The notes beneath the pieces are model-generated. The model ran no database searches, had not been told where the DNA came from, and was given only the letters and a program-made list of their open reading frames with translations. DNA of 64,000 nucleotides. It comes from Apoda limacodes (lineage: Eukaryota > Arthropoda > Insecta > Lepidoptera > Limacodidae). Within the stretch, counting starts at the first letter, position 1. Each line of letters opens with the position of its first letter. The stretch covers positions 31,162,722 to 31,226,721 of the forward strand of contig OX291550.1 in assembly GCA_946406115.1 (NCBI GenBank). The letters run 5' to 3'. Of this stretch, positions 51,501-55,678 are shown in pieces. Made by a program: the position numbers and the translations under genes.

Positions 51501-53386
51501 TGGCAGGGAGTTTATTCCATAACCTAAGCGTTTGCGAAGGAAGTTTCTCTGAAACCGCACCATTTAGGTTCTAAGGGGTGAGTATGAATTCCCTGGTGAT
51601 GGCGAGCGCTACGATGGTAGAAAGTCGCCATGCGCATCATTTCGAACAATTCCTCAGAACACATCGCATTATACAAGCAGTAGAACACACACTGGCAAAC
51701 AAAGTCTCTCCTCAGACATAACGGTTTGATATGGCTCGTGAGTTTCGATAGTCGAAGATTCTCACAGCCCGTCGTTGAACCGAGTCAAAAGTGCCAAGCT
51801 GGTATTCAGGTGCTGGGTGCTCAGAGATGGCAGAATTACTCTATATAGGGCCGCACTTGCGACTTGTAAAGCAGCAACCTTTGGCCCGAAGTGAAGTACT
51901 GCCTCGCTCTGTTGAGTACACCAAGTTTTTTGGGCGCCAGCTTCACCTTGTCTTGTAAATGATCTCAGAACTAAACATCGCTGGAGATATCAACACCAAG
52001 GATCCCAATACTCTTGGAGATTGTAAGGGGAGTGTTCTGGAATTATGAGACCTTAATGAGTGGGGTTTCCTTAGCGGTGAACGCGCAGACTTGTGTCTTT
52101 GTAGCGTTAAATTTAACCAAGTTTTCCCGTCCCCAGTCAGAGACCTTGGACAGAGTGGTCTAGATTTGAATTTGATTTGAAAAAGACTTAGCAGTTTAAA
52201 GTTTTTTTTAGGAAAATTAATTTCTTTTTCATTAAAAGTCTTGGGCAACTTTGATTATCTAGAATAGTCACAACAAACAATTAAGTTTCAGGTGCTATTG
52301 GTTTGTGCACTTAATCATGTAGATCGCTCTGTGGCCAGCTCGTAGTTTATATTGAAGTCATACACATATATAACATTCGACGCAGTTTATTTTAAATAAA
52401 CAAATGTAAACAACATACATACTATCATGTAATTCGTTTTCTTTTATAATTACTTAGGCATCTATTCAGATTTAAGGAAAACTGGAAAATACCGGTATTA
52501 CCGGTTAATCACTGATAATATACTTTTACCGGTAATTTACCAGTACTGAAAACATCTGGTAATTTCATGCCCTAATTTCGATTAATGAGGTCTCAAATGA
52601 AAGGTATTCATCTCCCCAGTCCGAGTGTTATAGGGTACGTGAAAAAATCAAGCATGAGTCGAAAAAAAAAACTAATACTAAAAATCTGTAAATAAAAATA
52701 AATAATAATAAATCCCGACTGCAAAAAATTAAGAACTAAAAAGAAATAAACAAGTGCACAAAAACATACCAAACATTTAACTATAAGCAGGTGGGACTCA
52801 TTTCAATGCAAGTTCAAGTACCTACATATTATTCAAACTATACTTGTTACCTAAAAATGAGTTCCGCCTGCCTATAGTTCAATATTTGTTATGTTTAAGG
52901 TGCACTTGTTTATTTCTTTTTACTCCCTAATGTTCTGCTTTTTTTATTTATTCAATTATTTATTTTTACTCATTCGTCTGCTGCGCGCCGCACTGGGCAC
53001 TGGGCACTGGGCACTGGGCACTGGGCACTGGGCACTGGGAGGTGGGTTACAGTGATGAGGATTTCATTATCAAATCTATGTTATGTGCGGAAAAATAACA
53101 TTATGCTGCCACGCCGCTAAGTGCGGTATTTTCGATAAAAAATGCTCAAAACAATATATTGACGCATCGAAAAGTGGCGCAACGCCGTTAAATCAATTTA
53201 TAAGAATGACGCTGACAATCATGAATCCTGAATCTGTTATATAATTGTGCTTTTCTTCGATCAGGTGGTGAAGAAGGTGAAGGCGACTCTTTGGACAGTT
53301 CCTCTGAGAGCGAGCTGAGAGTGGGCAGCGCGCGGCCCGGAGCCCAACCCGGCCGCGCCTCGGTACTCAGCGATAACGAATTCTGA
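7445..53386 (+). CDS. Cluap1: Clusterin-associated protein 1 (CLUAP1/IFT38, Drosophila qilin), 5' partial, nine exons
   Basis: IFT38 belongs to the IFT-B complex that moves cargo along the ciliary axoneme. Exons are 7445-7615, 8134-8229, 8827-9044, 9436-9568, 29113-29197, 29301-29402, 29945-30061, 41806-41898 and 53265-53386, all with GT-AG borders. Intron phases 0,0,2,0,1,1,1,1 are compatible, giving 378 residues plus TGA. The order of conserved blocks matches the family: the end of the CH-like domain (NVRLNGRRVYGADGWAVREL), the DLGS turn, the GALLYDLL and SRPLDM segments, a long coiled coil, then an Asp/Glu/Ser-rich tail ending SVLSDNEF, like the SDNDF end of vertebrate CLUAP1. The beginning of the protein (about 75-80 residues) was not found in 1-7440 and probably lies upstream of the window. 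Exons are GC-rich islands in AT-rich introns. Identification is very secure; the exon 7 to exon 8 junction is the least certain join. Confidence 0.93.
8327..8628 (+). repeat. 10-bp minisatellite (CTACCTATAC), about 30 copies
   Basis: Essentially perfect tandem copies filling half of the 597-bp intron between Cluap1 exons 8134-8229 and 8827-9044. Open frames in it (about 110-146 codons) are an artefact of the repeat. Confidence 0.97.
9880..10022 (+). repeat. Tandem pair of about 78 bp
   Basis: TGTGCAATGACTCGTTTTCG at about 9881 and TGTGCACTGACTCGTTTTCG at about 9959, each followed by an A-run, a GATCCG/ATCCGCGC segment and CATAGTAAATG. Confidence 0.7.
10040..11450 (-). mobile_element. Jockey/CR1-type non-LTR retrotransposon, RT and C-terminal part
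   Basis: The - strand reads, in shifted frames, SSGIPQGSHLGPLLF (about 11310), YLYADDTKIF (about 11215), KCHVITYSRK, MGVILDSKLTFVPHINNIL (about 10990) and FACSVWNPLY (about 10830). These are RT motifs from the finger-palm to the C-terminal domain. The region down to about 10040 is AT-rich 3' UTR. Several stops and frameshifts. It lies in Cluap1 intron 4. Confidence 0.8.
11451..12990. other. Unassigned AT-rich intron sequence
   Basis: Very AT-rich to about 12420, then mixed sequence. No protein motif recognised; a GGTCCC-containing patch near 12585 faintly recalls the end of the 3-kb transposon but has no partner. Confidence 0.5.
12993..13654 (+). repeat. Direct repeat pair of about 60 bp
   Basis: GGTTCTACACTACCATTATT then AACAACAAGTAAATCACTGT at 12993-13051 recurs at 13592-13654 with few changes. 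The 540 bp between holds two short inverted patches (TAGACGC...GGGATAGATGCCT). It could be the ends of an unclassified insertion. Confidence 0.6.
13855..14165 (-). mobile_element. Jockey-type RT fragment
   Basis: The - strand reads ISSAMDSSRQVDAVYTAFAT, matching the VD-VYTDFSKAF block of Jockey RTs, preceded by degraded sequence. It ends shortly before the Harbinger left end. Confidence 0.65.
14551..14563 (+). repeat. Harbinger left terminal inverted repeat
   Basis: GGTCGATTCCGTA; identical to the complement of 26848-26860. Subterminal copies of the GATTCCG core lie at about 14611 and 14707. Confidence 0.85.
14947..17461 (+). CDS. PIF/Harbinger DDE transposase (HARBI1-like), five exons, intact
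   Basis: Exons 14947-15174, 15802-15998, 16254-16380, 16527-16668 and 17073-17461 join in phases 0, 2, 0 and 1 with GT-AG borders and give 360 residues. The N-terminal part has the family's helical leader (FRLTKAAFEELCREVIPLLR) and LSFFACGSYQRGVA. The catalytic core is complete: first Asp in GIIGCIDGTH, then NRKGYHSLNV; second Asp in LLGDSGF; Glu in NVVERCFGVLKSRWR, 36 residues later, the spacing seen in HARBI1. No stop or frameshift is present. Such proteins cut and paste the element and need the Myb-like partner for import and DNA binding. The gene runs in the same direction as Cluap1. Intron 4 of this gene carries a small SINE-like insertion. Confidence 0.93.
16700..16998 (+). repeat. Lepidopteran SINE-like dispersed repeat plus LINE tail
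   Basis: Begins ATTATAAATGCGAAAG then TGTCTGTCTGTCTG, a start I recognise from an abundant butterfly and moth repeat, and ends with GCTTGTTTGCCACCTTGGTGG and an A-run shared with 23630 and 28620. It lies in the last intron of the transposase gene. A short relative is at 19566-19672. Confidence 0.55.
17745..17955 (+). mobile_element. Retroelement 3' tail (LINE/SINE-like)
   Basis: The sequence GAGTTTCTTGCCGGTTCTTC, followed by an AATAAATGATTTTGATT end at about 17930, resembles in reverse the tail of the Jockey-type element at 59764-59940 (GAAACTC...AAGTCAAAGTC). I take it as the 3' end of a 5'-truncated copy of a related element, lying just after the transposase gene. Confidence 0.55.
18056..18432 (+). 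mobile_element. Non-LTR retrotransposon C-terminal fragment with zinc knuckle
   Basis: With stops and frameshifts, the + strand reads RNase H-adjacent C-terminal motifs: LNNQWAEQMDCRP, then LSRKNLRYIVGIGLRP, then CRGCMEVKKTPTHVILRCK (a Cx2Cx8Hx4C finger), ending DFWTDLKWYE and a stop at about 18430. This is the usual end of the ORF2 product of several arthropod non-LTR clades. It is inactive. Confidence 0.7.
18757..19091 (-). pseudogene. Two partial copies of the Myb-like gene's last exon
   Basis: The 3' end of the Myb-like gene (20311-20470) is repeated here twice. The inner copy (about 18891-19085) is nearly identical, including the flank GTTACCCCTATGTTCTTGTC and the run of C at 19027. The outer copy (about 18757-18884) is more diverged, yet still reads LQQLVEQQQASSQ and a stop at 18832-18834, parallel to LQQIVELLQTRSQ. 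Neither has a Myb domain. They look like local duplications, or remnants of a related element, sitting just beyond the intact gene's end. Confidence 0.75.
19092..19126 (+). repeat. 35-bp LINE fragment fused to the exon-8 duplicate
   Basis: This stretch matches 18278-18311 (the zinc-knuckle segment QPAQGCRGCMEV of a decayed non-LTR element) with one mismatch, and is joined directly to the duplicated exon-8 sequence that ends at about 19091. Confidence 0.6.
19134..19175. repeat. Perfect 15-bp hairpin
   Basis: CTCACTAGATCCATT at 19134-19148 is perfectly complementary to 19161-19175 across a 12-base loop. Degenerate echoes (CTCACTAGATTC, GGATCTGATAA) follow to 19325. Confidence 0.8.
19771..20306 (+). 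repeat. 105-bp minisatellite with palindromic core, five copies
   Basis: Successive units start at 19771, 19876, 19979, 20084, 20189 and 20294 (steps of 105, 103, 105, 105 and 105). Each holds AGATCTCATCAAGATCT and GACAGCTGTC, both near-perfect palindromes, and ATTGATCGTAGACTAGTAGT. The array lies between duplicated copies of the Myb-like gene's last exon. The same unit occurs at 44085-44175, 44555-44640 and 63360-64000. Confidence 0.9.
20361..26407 (-). CDS. Harbinger Myb/SANT-like DNA-binding protein (zeste-like), eight exons
   Basis: Coding exons in order of transcription are 26407-26207, 25213-25076, 23967-23886, 23775-23680, 22660-22610, 22008-21940, 20861-20796 and 20557-20361; phases agree and the sum is 299 residues. 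Exons 1-2 form a zeste-type Myb/SANT domain (RQLQLLVEFAEANKRIVLGN, KAWEALGQKLNAIGGG, KSPEKWRR-YWNLLKCRTKAK) followed by the RRRRVGTGGGPNKTIPLSDL motif. Exons 3-7 are Pro/Ala/Glu-rich linker. Exon 8 has the characteristic repeated EERR coiled coil and ends SLQQIVELLQTRSQ. The exon 2 donor is ambiguous: reading past it meets TAA 12 bases later, whereas a splice at 25076 (GTAGCG) or nine bases... at the next GT keeps phase. An acceptor-like site two bases before the ATG suggests a 5' UTR exon upstream. Confidence 0.83.
20938..21168. repeat. Short repeat with AACCGACTT inverted ends
   Basis: AACCGACTT at about 20940 faces AAGTCGGTT at about 21158-21166. The left end continues as an A-run and GGAGGTT, a start I recognise from common lepidopteran repeats; a partial relative is at 19433-19540. 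Confidence 0.5.
21180..21310 (-). mobile_element. Non-LTR retrotransposon 3' end
   Basis: TTTATTGCACAATTTAAATA followed by GGCGACCTTATCGCTAA and GCGATCTCTACCAGG matches the reverse of a 3' UTR that recurs in lepidopteran LINEs. Only the tail is present. Confidence 0.5.
21535..21840 (-). mobile_element. RTE-type retrotransposon C-terminal fragment
   Basis: The - strand reads MDMVRNNEIRQRTKFINIA then QWAGHI, the distinctive R-(N/E)EIR-RT...QWAGH motif of RTE-clade ORF2 ends, followed by the degraded W-P-G region. Stops and a deletion show that it is dead. It lies in an intron of the Myb-like gene. Confidence 0.7.
22320..22502 (+). repeat. Dispersed repeat, 3' part
   Basis: Ends ACGGAACCCTAAAAA, as in the copy at 37258-37650, and starts inside that family (AGCCTCCCTC then TTGTATGG). 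Confidence 0.5.
22883..23070 (-). mobile_element. Jockey-type LINE 3' end (family J1)
   Basis: Begins ACCACCAAGGTGGCAAACAA and continues through CTAAGCGGTTACCGTAGCC, the complement of the tails at 23608-23660 and 28590-28645. Only the end of the coding region and 3' UTR are left. Confidence 0.65.
23200..23672 (+). mobile_element. Jockey-type LINE C-terminal fragment (family J1), poly-A tailed
   Basis: The + strand reads EKVKLASKKLGVLNRAKQYF, then LYKSQVRPHMEYCCHLW and DSVQRRAVRIVDDPKL, the C-terminal domain of Jockey/CR1-like reverse transcriptases, ending at a TGA at about 23608. A poly-A run at 23659-23672 ends only two bases before the splice donor of the Myb-like gene's exon 4 on the other strand, so the insertion left that splice site usable. 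Confidence 0.8.
23968..25075. other. Intron 2 of the Myb-like gene, no other feature seen
   Basis: AT-rich; no element or motif recognised. Confidence 0.5.
25214..26206. other. Intron 1 of the Myb-like gene, no other feature seen
   Basis: AT-rich; a weak B-box-like TTTCTGGGTTTCAACC at about 25813 is not enough to call a SINE. Confidence 0.5.
26848..26860 (-). repeat. Harbinger right terminal inverted repeat
   Basis: TACGGAATCGACC, the exact complement of the left end. An internal copy of the core (TTTTACGGAATC) lies at 26768-26779. Confidence 0.85.
26885..27330 (+). repeat. Unclassified long repeat, copy 1
   Basis: Shares extended similarity with 48240-48680: GAAAAGTATGCACC / GAGAAGTATGCACC, then CCCAGCCAGAT and GGGAGA...AACAGGGAG, then CGTCT(C/T)AGAACGGAG and CAACCAATA-CTCAGCAAC. 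It begins just outside the Harbinger right end. No protein motif was recognised. Confidence 0.65.
27331..27949. other. Unassigned sequence
   Basis: A pyrimidine-rich (CTTCCT)n-like stretch at 27310-27395, then mixed sequence without a recognised domain. Confidence 0.5.
27950..28020 (+). repeat. tRNA-like SINE head
   Basis: GGCCAAGGGGTTGAG (A-box-like) followed by GGGTTCGAATCCC (B-box, about 27997-28009). It lacks a convincing cloverleaf and abuts the LINE at 28020, so it is read as a SINE remnant rather than a functional tRNA gene. Confidence 0.5.
28020..28650 (+). mobile_element. Jockey-type LINE C-terminal fragment (family J1), longer copy
   Basis: Same family as 23200-23672 (ASKNLGIPNRAKQYFTS, VRPHMEYCCHLW) but continuing through a region reading FRETSSRQRLGYAMRFLPMF before the CGGGCGGACCGTTAGCTTG tail and A-run. 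It has in-frame stops. It lies just upstream of Cluap1 exon 5. Confidence 0.75.
29113..30061 (+). CDS. Cluap1: Cluap1 exon cluster B (three exons: coiled-coil end and acidic linker)
   Basis: Exon 29113-29197 (AAEEQQAAIMQLIHKYEGED) ends in phase 1 with a GTAAGT donor. Exon 29301-29402 is acidic and Ser-rich (DDLESSDEGKDASEDD) and ends with a GTAAGA donor; an alternative donor three bases upstream keeps the same phase. Exon 29945-30061 contains an Arg/Gly patch (EARRPFGGMAAREAL) and a second acidic block (DDSSSDSDLSDAL), corresponding to the poorly conserved linker before the IFT38 tail. These exons follow a 19.5-kb intron that houses the PIF/Harbinger transposon. Confidence 0.9.
30590..34930 (-). 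mobile_element. Ty3/gypsy-type LTR retrotransposon, decayed, split by an RTE element
   Basis: From high to low coordinates on the - strand: a gag-like start at about 34921 (METLKFEFIVKASKDP), gag-like EDFSLDWYSSML (about 34435), then, after the RTE insertion, an RT core (YSPFAAPVTLAYERE, RPCIDFRDFNKI, LPFGLKTSHAIFQ, FTDDIL between 31790 and 31340) and an integrase zinc finger with CEICIRNKSRVKYKYGLMSH and LGPAT at 30800-30700. The usual Y-x-DD is FTDD. Many stops. No LTR pair was identified. It occupies part of the intron between Cluap1 exons 7 and 8. Confidence 0.75.
31815..33490 (-). mobile_element. RTE-clade non-LTR retrotransposon inserted in the gypsy element
   Basis: From 33490 downwards: KSHLTRLKTADGKIVTS, TPGDDGITTELLK, PPEQAGFRKGFSTVGHIHTV (about 32900), PLRRGVRQGDVISPKLFTNA (about 32630), LRFGDDIVIMAESLEELSEM (about 32510), YMYLGRKIQLGRNNFEKEAE (about 32320) and FDQCVLPVMT (about 32180), then the degraded C-terminus to 31815. 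This order is diagnostic of RTE ORF2. The catalytic FADD has become FGDD and frames shift repeatedly, so the copy is inactive. Confidence 0.88.
35432..35500 (+). repeat. Inverted repeat partner of 39181-39255
   Basis: GATGCACCGGCTAGGGGCTC followed by purine-rich sequence matches the complement of 39181-39255. Confidence 0.6.
35784..36360 (-). mobile_element. mariner transposon, 3' half, frameshifted transposase
   Basis: The - strand reads KGIILIEYLPHGETINAARY, a frameshift near 36165, then CLLHDNARPHTA, HPPYCPDLAPSDFHLF and a C-terminus ending DGAYVEK. Between the Asp of HDN and the Asp of PSD there are 34 residues, the DD34D signature of mariner. A terminal-repeat-like edge (ACGAGGCACGTCCAGTAAG) begins at 35784. 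The 5' half and first catalytic Asp are missing. Confidence 0.85.
36366..37257. other. Unassigned intron sequence
   Basis: AT-rich, no motif recognised. Confidence 0.5.
37258..37650 (+). repeat. Dispersed lepidopteran repeat (GCGAGTCGGACTCGC family), copy 2
   Basis: Starts GCTGAGTGCGAGTCCGACTC and CGCACGAAGGGTTCC and ends GGGTCCCCTTTTTTACCC then CGCAACCCTAAAAA. Related to 2251-2765 and, at the 3' end, to 22320-22502. Confidence 0.65.
37651..39180. other. Unassigned, possibly LTR-retrotransposon remnant
   Basis: GC content rises at 38170-38960. Open frames of 60-96 codons have no recognised motif. The segment ends at the 39181-39255 inverted repeat. Confidence 0.4.
39181..39255 (-). repeat. 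Inverted repeat partner of 35432-35500
   Basis: Contains GAGCACCTAGCCGGTGCATT, the complement of the core at 35438-35458; similarity continues into the pyrimidine-rich flank. Confidence 0.6.
39256..40311. other. Unassigned AT-rich sequence before the Bel-Pao fragment
   Basis: Contains an AACCTGTCCTGTTATAACAG palindrome at about 39273; nothing else recognised. Confidence 0.5.
40312..41180 (+). mobile_element. Bel-Pao LTR retrotransposon, integrase region
   Basis: The + strand reads GLIRVGGR, LLLPKDSHLTLLLMQDHHLR, HAGLSSLLAILQQEIW and CIPCFRLKA (the integrase HHCC finger), then MGDFPPDRVNLARVFSNVGT with DFVGLF (first catalytic Asp), ICTDCGTNYKGA (second Asp), RWIFDPPSWGGIFEAVVK (catalytic Glu). 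These motifs in this order are characteristic of Bel-Pao. In-frame stops occur after GGR and elsewhere. Protease, RT and LTRs were not seen. Confidence 0.82.
41806..41898 (+). CDS. Cluap1: Cluap1 exon 8 (Gly-rich to acidic linker)
   Basis: A 93-nt GC-rich island between an AACAG acceptor and a GTAAGT donor. Read in phase 1, as required by both neighbours, it gives a Gly/Arg stretch followed by HLTDHDDLADLAP, which fits the acidic C-terminal region of the family. Its length is a multiple of three, so it could be skipped without frameshift. It is supported by phase, splice signals and composition only, because this part of IFT38 is not conserved. Confidence 0.75.
41920..42128 (+). repeat. Degenerate ACTCACCA-rich array
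   Basis: Irregular repeats of CACTCACCA, CTCACCATC and AACTCACCA begin about 20 bases after the Cluap1 exon 8 donor. Confidence 0.7.
42245..42480 (+). mobile_element. RTE-clade RT fragment
   Basis: The + strand reads GVRQGDDISPKL, then in another frame LQWKGYGKFITHLRFA, the same block as at about 32630-32510 in the larger RTE copy but with the catalytic Asp pair lost (LRFATT). Confidence 0.7.
42786..43180 (+). repeat. Minisatellite with 47-, 51- and 55-bp units, eight copies
   Basis: GCTTCATT recurs at 42831, 42882, 42929, 42980, 43031, 43086 and 43137 (steps 51, 47, 51, 51, 55, 51). The length changes come from the number of 4-bp steps in the spacer (AACTAC, AACTAACTAC, AACTAACTAGGTAC). 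The GC-rich core is CAGCGCTGCACGTCCCGGCG. Confidence 0.95.
43181..44084. other. Unassigned intron sequence
   Basis: No motif recognised. Confidence 0.5.
44085..44178 (-). repeat. Diverged single unit of the 105-bp palindromic family
   Basis: AACTACTAGTCTACGATCAA, then CAGTTTGACAGTTGTATTCC and ATAACGATCTTGG parallel the complement of the units at 19771-20300. Confidence 0.65.
44555..44642 (-). repeat. Second diverged unit of the 105-bp palindromic family
   Basis: AAAACTACTATGTCTACGGT, CCATAGTTGCGGAGATATAA and TTCACTGTCGGAAAGATAA parallel the 63950-64000 unit. Confidence 0.6.
44670..45190 (-). mobile_element. RTE-type retrotransposon C-terminal fragment
   Basis: The - strand reads RHVTRKEDSIERLVVQGRMN then GKRPRGRSPTRWSNLIKS, the C-terminal GHV-R-..SIERLVVQG motif of RTE-like ORF2, preceded upstream by sequence reading KTRLMKRLVFPIFL (about 45170). 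Frameshifts present. Confidence 0.7.
45645..45940 (+). repeat. SINE-like dispersed repeat ending GCCGCGGGCTAAAGCTAG
   Basis: Starts AAAATCTGTTTGTGTGTTTG and ends GGAGCCGCGGGCTAAAGCTA, the same design as 3560-4035. Confidence 0.55.
46089..47351 (+). repeat. 34-bp satellite, about 37 copies
   Basis: Unit GCTGTCTCTCACATAGTCACCCTCACCTGTATCG, nearly perfect throughout. Two variant bases occur: CACTTG for CACCTG (at 46384, 46486, 46792, 47200, 47268 and 47336) and TCAGCTG for TCGGCTG (at 46257, 46631 and 47005). It lies in the last Cluap1 intron. Confidence 0.97.
47352..48239. other. Unassigned sequence after the 34-bp satellite
   Basis: One 93-codon open frame (48134-47853, -) has no recognised motif and no flanking splice context. 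Confidence 0.5.
48240..48700 (+). repeat. Unclassified long repeat, copy 2
   Basis: Counterpart of 26885-27330 in the same orientation, with the same order of conserved blocks. GC-rich sequence continues to about 49480 without a recognisable domain. Confidence 0.65.
48701..49667. other. GC-rich unassigned sequence, probably repeat-derived
   Basis: Continues from the repeat at 48240-48700. Overlapping open frames on both strands (up to 141 codons at 49194-49619) share no family motif and appear compositional. Confidence 0.4.
49668..50080. mobile_element. MITE with terminal inverted repeats of about 65 bp
   Basis: AATTATTATCGTCACATATA through TTTCCGAGCGTCGTCGCGTC and GGGGGA at about 49672-49740 is the near-perfect complement of 50008-50078. 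The 270-bp middle has no coding potential beyond chance, although it is GC-rich near 49850-49930. Confidence 0.8.
50100..50292 (+). repeat. SINE/LINE-like repeat, 3' half
   Basis: AAAATCGGTTCATCCGTTTA, CAGACAGATACACAGACAGA and the end CGTCGGGGGTTAAAAA are typical of a common lepidopteran repeat tail. Confidence 0.5.
50979..52574. mobile_element. Non-autonomous hAT-type element with 8-bp target duplication
   Basis: Left end TAGGGCATGTATTACCGG at 50979 faces GGTAATTTCATGCCCTA ending at 52574. Repeated ACCGGTAA/TTACCGG motifs fill both subterminal regions (50990-51080 and 52490-52560). ATTTCGGT (50971-50978) and ATTTCGAT (52575-52582) form an 8-bp duplication with one mismatch, as expected for hAT. 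No transposase reading frame is left; the centre is a Jockey copy (51345-52160). Confidence 0.85.
51345..52160 (-). mobile_element. Jockey-type LINE fragment (family J1) inside a hAT element
   Basis: The complement of the J1 end: ACCACTAAAGTAGCAAACAA, then CGGTCCGCCTGACGGTAAGC, then sequence parallel to 28020-28640 read backwards, up to the GTCCAAGGTCTCTGACTGGG region at about 52150. It reaches further into ORF2 than the other copies. It is wholly contained in the element at 50979-52574. Confidence 0.8.
52988..53042 (+). repeat. 7-bp array (GCACTGG), about seven copies
   Basis: Perfect copies 220 bp upstream of the Cluap1 terminal exon. Confidence 0.95.
53265..53386 (+). CDS. Cluap1: Cluap1 terminal exon with conserved C-terminus
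   Basis: The exon follows a CGATCAG acceptor and opens with two bases that complete a codon from exon 8. It encodes an acidic Ser-rich segment (GEEGEGDSLDSSSESEL) and ends ASVLSDNEF then TGA at 53384-53386. The short SD-N-(D/E)-F end is a recognisable signature of CLUAP1/IFT38. A 3' UTR with two polyadenylation hexamers follows within 80 bp. Confidence 0.92.
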
Positions 53387-53413
53387 TTTTAAAACAAACT
53401 TCTTTATTTCTTT

Positions 53414-53461
53414 ATTAAAACATTCATATTCAAATAGATAAAATCTTTATTGTAAAATAAA
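53414..53461 (+). promoter_or_regulatory. Cluap1: Cluap1 polyadenylation signals
   Basis: ATTAAA at 53414-53419 and a canonical AATAAA at 53456-53461 lie 28 and 70 bases after the Cluap1 stop codon. They predict a very short 3' UTR. Signals of this sort are common by chance in AT-rich DNA, so placement after the stop is the main support. Confidence 0.6.
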
Positions 53462-54649
53462 TGACATCAATTAAAAAAATATAAAATAAATTATCAAAAA
53501 ACCTATTCTAAAGCTATTCATTCGGGTTTCAACCCCGTTAACCATATTTACAAAATGTGATTTAGAATCTTCCGTTACCAGTATAAAGCATTTCTACCAT
53601 ACAAGCAAACTTTGAGCGGTTTCTATACATACGTAGCGTTATTAAAGTAATTGATTAAGCTTACTGACGCTCGCTGATGTTTCGCTCAGTTAGTTCAGCG
53701 TGATGCGGACCGCTTAGTGACCGCTCAGCGCTCACTTCAGCGATCTCCGAGCGTTAAATATCATTGCACATAATTCTAACTGTATATTAATGTCTTTATA
53801 CACTTCTCTTAATGCTATAACAAAATATAGCATTTCCTCCCGGTTTTTGTCGATTTGAAATATATTTCTAAACAATAAAAACTAAATTATTATCTTCAGA
53901 TACACGTTAATTAAAGTATTAGTATTATAATATTTTATTAACTCAAATTACAATTTTATTCAAAAACACAATTTGTTTGTAGATTACTTGTAATAAAACA
54001 TATTTACAATATAGGTAATGATACCGTTAGACTATATTTTTTCTTAAACACAAATTACTGGAAATTTAAAATTAGCAACAATATATTACATTTAAAATCT
54101 AGGATAATCTATGTCAATTCATTCTACTTTTATAGTTAACAGTTATTATAAATTATCGAAAAGTACGAATAGTGGTAACAAGTGCGGATAGTACAGGACC
54201 TGCAACTGTAGAAGTCAACGGTGCAGGTGTCCGTCCGTCGCGCGCCGACATGACGGGGCGTTTTCTTTTGGTTCTAAAATGCAGACTTTTAGAGTAAGAC
54301 CAAAATTCAACTTTCCTTTGAATAAAAAAATATTTCATTTCACTCCCTCGAAAACCCAACGGAACTTGGTTTTATAAAATTTTAAATATTTTTATCGAAA
54401 AATTGCAACTCCTATTGTATTAGGCGTCAGCTTGAATTTTAAAATCACTTGAGAAACTCGGACATCACCATAATCACTTCTTGATATTTAAAATATACTT
54501 TTATTAATATTATCGTATCTTGCCTGATCTAACTACCTGTTTACACTTTAGTATGATCCCATTAAGCGGATCCACGTTTACACTTCTGATACCTTTTAAT
54601 ATTTCCAACACAATGAGTAACAGTTTTAATGAGGGGAGCCAGTGACTGG
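53462..54649. other. Interval between the convergent genes, no feature seen
   Basis: AT-rich; may hold the 3' UTR of the - strand gene. A patch of CTCGCTGATG/CCGCTCAGCG-like irregular repeats lies at 53660-53755. Confidence 0.4.
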
Positions 54650-54820
54650 GCCAAAGGGGTTCAAAGGAGAGATCGTGATAGGTCCCGGACACTGGGTCGC
54701 GGGGGTTCGCAGGAGTGATTGTGATGGGTCTTGGTGACCGTGTCGCAGGAGCTAAGAGGAGCTATTGTAATGGGTTCCGGCGAATGAACCGCGGGACTTG
54801 GAGGAGAGACGGTATTGGCT
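54650..54820 (+). repeat. Degenerate array of about 47-bp units
   Basis: Three to four related units, each with GGAG-GA-(A/T)T-GT(G/A)AT(G/A)GGT followed by a GACC..GTCGC-GG segment, strongly diverged. The fragment is GC-rich compared with its surroundings. Confidence 0.6.
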
Positions 54821-55396
54821 GTCGGACTAAAAATCGCCTGTCAAGTGCCGATTTTTACCATTGCAGCTCTTTTACTAAGAATGTTACAATACGAGTACAT
54901 GAGTACACCGACCGAGGACACGCGACCGATGTCTCTGTTCCCAGCCTGCGCTTTGTAACTCATAAATTCTAATAACTAACCTAAGGTATTTACTCGAGAA
55001 TACAACAAATTACATCTAGAAAACACAATAGCTACGTACGAATTGAGCAATTTGAACGTTTGTTAACGTTACAATATTTAAATCCCAATTTAGCACCGCT
55101 CTGTACAATTTGGCACCGTTTAGGTACATTGGACTTTCATTGTGATATGTACTACTAAAAGCTAGAAGTTGTTGATTTACAGAAATAATTTTCACTCTTT
55201 TAAATATGAGTATTATTGTTTTAAGTGAATAAAAGATACATAATCGATTACTTTGGTATCGAAAACTATATTATTTCTATGAAAACTATTTCTATAATTC
55301 AGCGCTTTAAAAACTAAGTAATTAAATAAGACTTAAGTAACGTATAACACAGGTTTTTGACGATAAGATACAAGGTATCACATGCGTGATTATTAG

Positions 55397-55678
55397 CTGT
55401 TAGTATTGTGAAGATACAAGTTAACACATACGTGATTGTTAGTATTGTGAAGATACAAGTTAACGCATACGTGATTGTTAGTATTGTGAAGTGATTGTTA
55501 GTATTGTGAAGATACAAGTTAACGCATACGTGATTGTTAGTATTGTGAAGTGATTGTTAGTATTGTGAAGATACAAGTTAACACATACGTGATTGTTAGT
55601 ATTGTGAAGATACAAGTTAACACATACGTGATTGTTAGTATTGTGAAGATACAAGTTAACACATACGTGATTGTTAGG
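55397..55678 (+). repeat. 39-bp minisatellite with an internal 20-bp variant
   Basis: Units GTTAGTATTGTGAAGATACA then AGTTAACACATACGTGATT; two units carry an extra TGATTGTTAGTATTGTGAAG. About seven copies. Confidence 0.93.
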
